A stretch of 64,000 nt of DNA from Callorhinus ursinus (taxonomy: Eukaryota; Chordata; Mammalia; Carnivora; Otariidae): positions 134,325,772 to 134,389,771 of the forward strand of contig NW_020312785.1 in NCBI RefSeq assembly GCF_003265705.1. Reading direction: 5' to 3'. Below the pieces are notes generated by a model that worked only from the letters and a program-made list of their open reading frames with translations, was not told the DNA's origin and made no database searches. How positions within the stretch are numbered: position 1 is the first letter of the stretch; each line of letters begins with the position of its first letter. A program made the translations under genes and the position numbers. This document shows, one piece after another, positions 59,361-64,000 of this stretch.

Positions 59361-59849
59361 ATAGTTAAGAACCTACTGAAGTTATCTTAATTGCTTCCTG
59401 GCTGTTGTGTATTTCCCATGTTCCTTTCTTCCCCTCTTGCTGCCTTTCTTTGTGAATCAATGATTATCTTTAGTGGTACACCTTGATTCCCTTCTCTTTA
59501 TCTTTTGTGTTTCTACTATAGTTCTTTGTTTTGTGGTTATCATGAAGTGTGCATAAAACATCTTATAGATATGACAGTTTATTTTATACTGATAACAACT
59601 TAACTTTGACTGCATAAAAAAACTCTTTTACTTCCCTCCTTTTATGTTTTTGATGTCACAATTTACCTCTTTTAATACTGTGTATTCACTAACAAATTAT
59701 TATATATATATTATAATTATTTTAAATTATTTTGTTCTTTAACTTTATACTAGAGTTAAGTGGTTAACATACCACCATATTACAATATTAGAGTATTCTG
59801 AATTTGACTGTATACTTACCTTTACCAGTGTCTTCTATATTTTCATATG

Positions 59850-60980
59850 CTTTTATGTTACTAATCGGTGTCCTTTCATTTCAGCTTGAATAACTCCTTT
59901 TAGCATTTCTTATAAGGCAGGTTTAGTGGTGATGAACTGGCTCAGCCTTATGTTGCCTGGGAAAGATTTTATATCTCCCTAATTTCTGAAAGACAATTTT
60001 ATCATAAAAAATATTCTTGGTTGGCCTGTTTTCTTTGTTTTTGGTTTTTGTCCCTGCCCCCCTCCCCATCCGCAGTGTTTTAAATATATTATCTCACTTT
60101 CTCTGGGCCTCTAAGGTTTCTGCTGAGAAATCCATTGATAAAATTGTGGTGATTCCCCTATAAGTTACAAGCTTCTTTTTTCTACCTGTTTTAAGATTCT
60201 CTTTGTCTTTGATTTTTGACAGTTTCATTATAATGTGTTAGAGAAGATCACTTTATTTTTTTATTTTTTATTTTGAGAGAGAGAGAGAGAGAGAGAGAGG
60301 GAGCATGAGCAGGGGGAGGAGCAGAGGGAGAGAGATTCTCAAGCCCTCTGTGTTGAGCATGGAGCCTGATGCTGGGCTCAATCTCATAACCCTAAGATCA
60401 TGTCCTGAGCTGAAATCAAGAGTCAGACACTTAACCAAATGAGCCACCCAGGCACCCCTAGAGAAGATCACTTTAAATTACATTTATTTGGGGACCTATG
60501 AGCTTTGTGAACTCGCATATCCAAATCTCTCAGATTTGGGAAGGTTTCAGTCAGTTTTCTTTAAATAAGCTCTCTGCCCCTTTCTTTCTTTCTTCTCCTT
60601 CTGGAACTCCAATAATTTGCAGATTATTTATTTGATGGTCTCCTATTATTATCCATGCTCCCTCACCTCTATTTTTATATATTTGTTTGTTTATTATTTT
60701 TGTTGTTCTCTTTTGACTGGATAATTTCAAAGGTACCATCTTCTACTTTATATATTCTTTCTTCTACTTGATCCATTCTGCTCTTGATGTTCTCTATTCC
60801 ATTTTTTTTTCCATTTCATTCTTTGCATTTCTCACGTCCAGAATTTCTGCTTTGTTTGTGTTTAATGATTTCTATCTCTTTGTCAAACTTCTCATTTTGT
60901 TCATGTATTGTTTTCCTAATTTTGTTGAATTGTCTTTCTGTGTTTTGTTTCGGCTCATTGAGCTTCTTTAAAACAGCTAT
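59850..60980 (-). pseudogene. Old L1 ORF1 remnant, split by a SINE
   Basis: Minus-strand block NNLQIIGVPEGEERKKGAES (60551-60739 region) is the start of the ORF1 RRM; upstream is coiled-coil coding remnant (60780-60980). The C-terminal part lies at 59850-60240, on the far side of the inserted SINE. Confidence 0.8.
60256..60458 (-). mobile_element. Can-SINE (older subfamily) inside old L1
   Basis: Reverse copy with (GA)n and the older interior (gctgaaatcaagagtcagac), ending gagccacccaggcacccc. TSD tagagaagatcacttta at 60239-60255 and 60459-60475. Confidence 0.96.
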
Positions 60981-61029
60981 TTTGAATTATAAGATAAATT
61001 GCAGATCTTCATATCTTTGGAGTTGAATA

Positions 61030-61861
61030 CTGGAAGACTATTGCAATTCTTTTGTGGTGTCATGTTTCCATTATTTTTATGTTCCTTAAATTTGAAGTAG
61101 TAGTCATCTCCTCTAATCTTTACTGACTGATTTGAGAAAGGAAATACCTTTCATTAGCCCTGCTAAGGATTCTGAGGCTTTCTTAGACTTTCTCCAAATA
61201 TGCCTGCTCCGTGCTTCTTGCTCCCTCTTGTGGTGGAATTCTTAAGCTTGTATGCCTTCTCTGGATCCTACAACACACCAAATTAGGTGCTGACAGCCTC
61301 TCTTTTGCTTTCTCAAGGGTGGAGGTAAAACTCAATTTGTGGTATCTTCCTGGCCTACAGATTTGGATTGGCTTTCTGTGTGTGCTCACTAGCTATCTAA
61401 ACTCACTCTTACCACCACCAGGAACACACACAGGGTGTGGGGTGTGTCTGTGTGTGAATGAGGTGCTCAGAGTGCTAGGGCACAGGACTTGTGGGATAGT
61501 TTAGGGGTTAACAGGTGAGGCATCCCCAGTACCTTATAGGCTTATTTCTTGTTGGAATCCACAGTGTAGTTTGTAGGACCTTTGTCCCTTTAATGCCCTT
61601 TGAAAATCTGATCTGCCACTCTCCTAGCCTCGTCTCACACTCCAGTGACTTGATACTCTAGATGGGGCAAGAGAGAAGTGGGCATCCCACACAGCTAGAG
61701 AAGATGGACACTCACTCATGCACTCTCACGTTCTGTCTTGGGTGAAATCACCAGCTAATATGGTCTTTCTCAGCACTGAACTGTCCCACTTTGGTGGAAG
61801 GGTGACATGGGTAAAGTCAAACTGTTGCTCTTGCCCTCTCCAGTGCATCCAAAATACATTT

Positions 61862-61918
<57 letters not shown>

Positions 61919-62100
61919 TTTTTGCTTCAGTGGTGTGCTAGAAAATTTCACCTGGCAAACTGGACTTCTACAAGGGCTCTCTCATCTATAGGTGATTATC
62001 TAAGACAGCGTTCTCTAGGGGCTCCCAGACCACAGCTGAGGGGGGCTGGAACTAGTTCATAAGCCATTGCAGTGTCCAAAGCTGGGACCAAGGTCTATAT
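61030..62100 (-). other. Probable L1 5' UTR remnant with TA repeat
   Basis: Less AT-rich than the ORF2 part and contiguous with ORF1, so read as 5' UTR. Holds a (TA)n run at 61862-61910 followed by T15. The frames at 61211 and 61718 are not supported as genes. The outer boundary could not be fixed. Confidence 0.55.
61862..61910. repeat. (TA)n microsatellite
   Basis: Alternating TA with one TACA step, followed by a T run to about 61923. Confidence 0.95.
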
Positions 62101-62557
62101 GCCTATTTCCTGATACCTGGGTATGTGACACCTTCTGAGTCCCATGGTGTATGGTGTTGGATATCACAGATCCCACAAAAGCACTTTTGTCCATGGATGA
62201 GTGCCAAATTATTGCTGTTGAGGCTCTATGGGTGAGGGGCATTATATTGGGCCATGTTGTGATATCTCTCCCTGATTTTGAAAATGAAAACAGCAGATTG
62301 ACAAAATCATTTGTACAGTGGGCTTCAGAATCTGTTAGAGTTCCTGATTTACATGGTAGGAACTTAATAAATCTTTGTTGAATGAATGAATGGTATAGGT
62401 TATTGTAACAATTCAACTCTGATAAAGTGTTGTGATTGTAAACTAACTTTTGCTGAGGGATATTTCTTTAACTCACTCCTAACCAGTTATCTGGGAGGAC
62501 GTAATCCCTGAGCACACCAAAAGTGGCTCAAAGTAATCATTTCAACTATTAATGGGA

Positions 62558-62582
62558 GTGGTGGTGGTGGTGGTGGTGGTGG
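62558..62582 (+). repeat. (GGT)n trinucleotide run
   Basis: About eight perfect GGT units. Confidence 0.93.
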
Positions 62583-63841
62583 CAGTGGTAATGGGATAAG
62601 ATGGACATCTTTGTTTCTTAAGAAAACATACATCAGGGATTTGAAAATGAAGATCAATAACTCCTACATTTTAGAAGCCTTAAATAAATGGTATACATTG
62701 TATATGCATATATACATCCACAAAATGGATATTTTACTTATCACAAATAGCCATGATTTTTCGATGCAATTACTCCATAAGTACAAAAATATTTTATAGC
62801 TCCATAGCATGCCTGCCTTTTGTTTGAAAGTGGAGCCTAAAGTTAAACAATAATAAAATTGAATGGTAGGCCTTTCTGACCTCTGGTTTTCTGTGCATTC
62901 TGTATTTATTACATTATGATTCGTATCACTTAGCCACTTATGGGAACTATTCACAAATGCAATACACTGGAGGAAAAAAAATAGAAATCTGAGTGCTGTG
63001 AATGAGCTAGGCATCATATTCAGCTTGATTGTCTTTTCTCACCACTTCCAGGACACACATTTTACCCACTACTTGAATTATTCAACCACACCATGAAACT
63101 CAGAGTCTCCTGGCCAAATCAGTGGGAGCTGACATCCCAACCTATGCAAGCAAATCTACGCCTTCTCCATATTAAAAAGTATTCCAAACAAAAAGAATAT
63201 TGAACTTCAGAAAAATGGTCAAATTCAAAACAAATATAGACTTCCTTTTCCTATTGAAATTCTTTTTTTTTTTTTTGACATTTCTGGAAAAGTGACTTAG
63301 GCAATTTTGCACGTTTCAATAAGGAAATAAACTTTTAGATGAAGCTATACTAAAGACTCGTTTTCTTATATTAGTCAATAACTTTAGCCTTTTTTCTTGC
63401 ACTGATGAATGTTTTAAATTCTTAGGATCTATTTGGGAACAATATTCACATGTCAAACATAAACTCTCTTCCCTGGTGTTCACATTTAAGGTAAATGAAC
63501 AGAACTGCTTGATAAGCCCAATGCAAAGTAAAATTTAGATTAAGATATTTTCTAATTCAAAGGTAAATTCTGGTAGACATTGCTGAAATCATTATCACTC
63601 CAAAATTAATTTACATTCCATAAGAAGAATGGCATGTTGTTGGGGATACAAGCAAACACTCACATACTTATCTCTAGGGATCTGGCTTCAGAAGCAGCCC
63701 TAATCAAATGTTTATGTAGGGAATATTTCCACTTTTTAAGGGTACAATATCAAGTAAGGTAAGAGTTTATTCCGTTAGAGAAGACTTTCGACTGGATACA
63801 GCATACAAATATTTCCACGTATTCTAAACTCCCAGAAAATA

Positions 63842-63873
63842 AAGTACTGATTTACTGAAGTACTGATTTACTG
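63842..63873 (+). repeat. 16-bp tandem duplication
   Basis: aagtactgatttactg repeated twice without a spacer and without mismatch. Confidence 0.92.
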
Positions 63874-64000
63874 ATTCCCACCCCCTGGATAACTTTGAAG
63901 GGCTTGAGATTTCAGTGGAGAAGTCACTGCAGATGTGGAAACAGCAAGAGAAGCAGAATTAGAAGTGAAGCCTGAAGATGGGACTGCATTGCTACAATCT

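Larger units (their letters stand above)
55340..62100 (-). mobile_element. Older near-full-length L1 (antisense)
   Basis: Reverse L1: 3' UTR from 55340 (cagctttattgagatataat), ORF2 remnant about 55735-59360, ORF1 remnant about 59850-60980, 5' UTR-like part to roughly 62100 (outer end uncertain). Riddled with stops and indels, so much older than the L1 at 37-44 kb, and probably from an L1MA/L1MB-type family. A Can-SINE lies in ORF1. Confidence 0.85.
46211..64000 (+). other. RBMS3: RBMS3 downstream intron (partial)
   Basis: The next RBMS3 exon, which should continue from Met-Ala-Lys toward the inter-RRM linker and RRM2, is not recognisable before the window end. The intron is therefore at least 17.8 kb. 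Its largest occupant is the old antisense L1 at 55.3-62.1 kb. Confidence 0.8.
62101..64000 (+). other. Unique intronic sequence
   Basis: A sense L2 terminus at about 62335-62395 (taggaacttaataaatcttt, gttgaatgaatgaatgg), a (GGT)8 run at 62558-62582, and a 16-bp tandem duplication at 63842-63873. No exon recognised. Confidence 0.45.

Overview
The window is vertebrate nuclear DNA from a carnivoran mammal, most probably an arctoid caniform (bear, seal or mustelid group). The main evidence is 18 tRNA-derived Can-SINE copies, most flanked by clear target-site duplications (TSDs). Their wording matches the arctoid type rather than the classic dog or cat subfamilies. A 7-kb L1 copy has the GC-rich 5' UTR I associate with arctoid L1 families. 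There are no bacterial genes, operons, CRISPR arrays or rRNA/tRNA genes.

The only supported host coding sequence is one 92-bp internal exon on the + strand (46119-46210). It encodes the RNP1 half of the first RNA-recognition motif of an RBMS-family protein, and its paralogue-specific residues point to RBMS3. A perfect TACTAAC branch site, an acceptor AG and a GTAAGA donor frame it. The rest of the window is read as RBMS3 intron: 46.1 kb upstream and 17.8 kb downstream of the exon.

Layout. 1-13 kb: mostly unique AT-rich intron with SINEs, MIR, an old L1 fragment, a small hAT-like element and quasi-palindromic AT-rich DNA. 13-33 kb: scattered SINEs, L2, MIR and MER5A fragments, two L1 3' ends, and a TTTC microsatellite holding the only assembly gap (10 N). 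33-35 kb: repeat-poor DNA with clustered TAATTA-type motifs, a candidate conserved enhancer. 35.8-44.2 kb: an old L2 copy split by a full-length antisense L1 (37069-44083), with a SINE inserted into one arm of the L1 TSD. 44-54 kb: the exon plus mostly unique intron. 54.6-62.1 kb: two older antisense L1 copies, one nearly full length with a SINE in its ORF1. 62-64 kb: unique intron.

The long open reading frames away from 46.1 kb are transposon remnants or antisense shadows. The 590-codon frame is L1 ORF2, the 178-codon frame at 35.9 kb is decayed L2 reverse transcriptase, and the frames at 43-44 kb lie in the L1 5' UTR. I found no new gene system. The most distinctive signals are the triple-TSD nested insertion, several A/T-tract insertions flanked by direct repeats that look like poly(A)-only retroinsertions, an L1 antisense-promoter candidate pointing at the RBMS3 exon, and repeat-free candidate enhancers.
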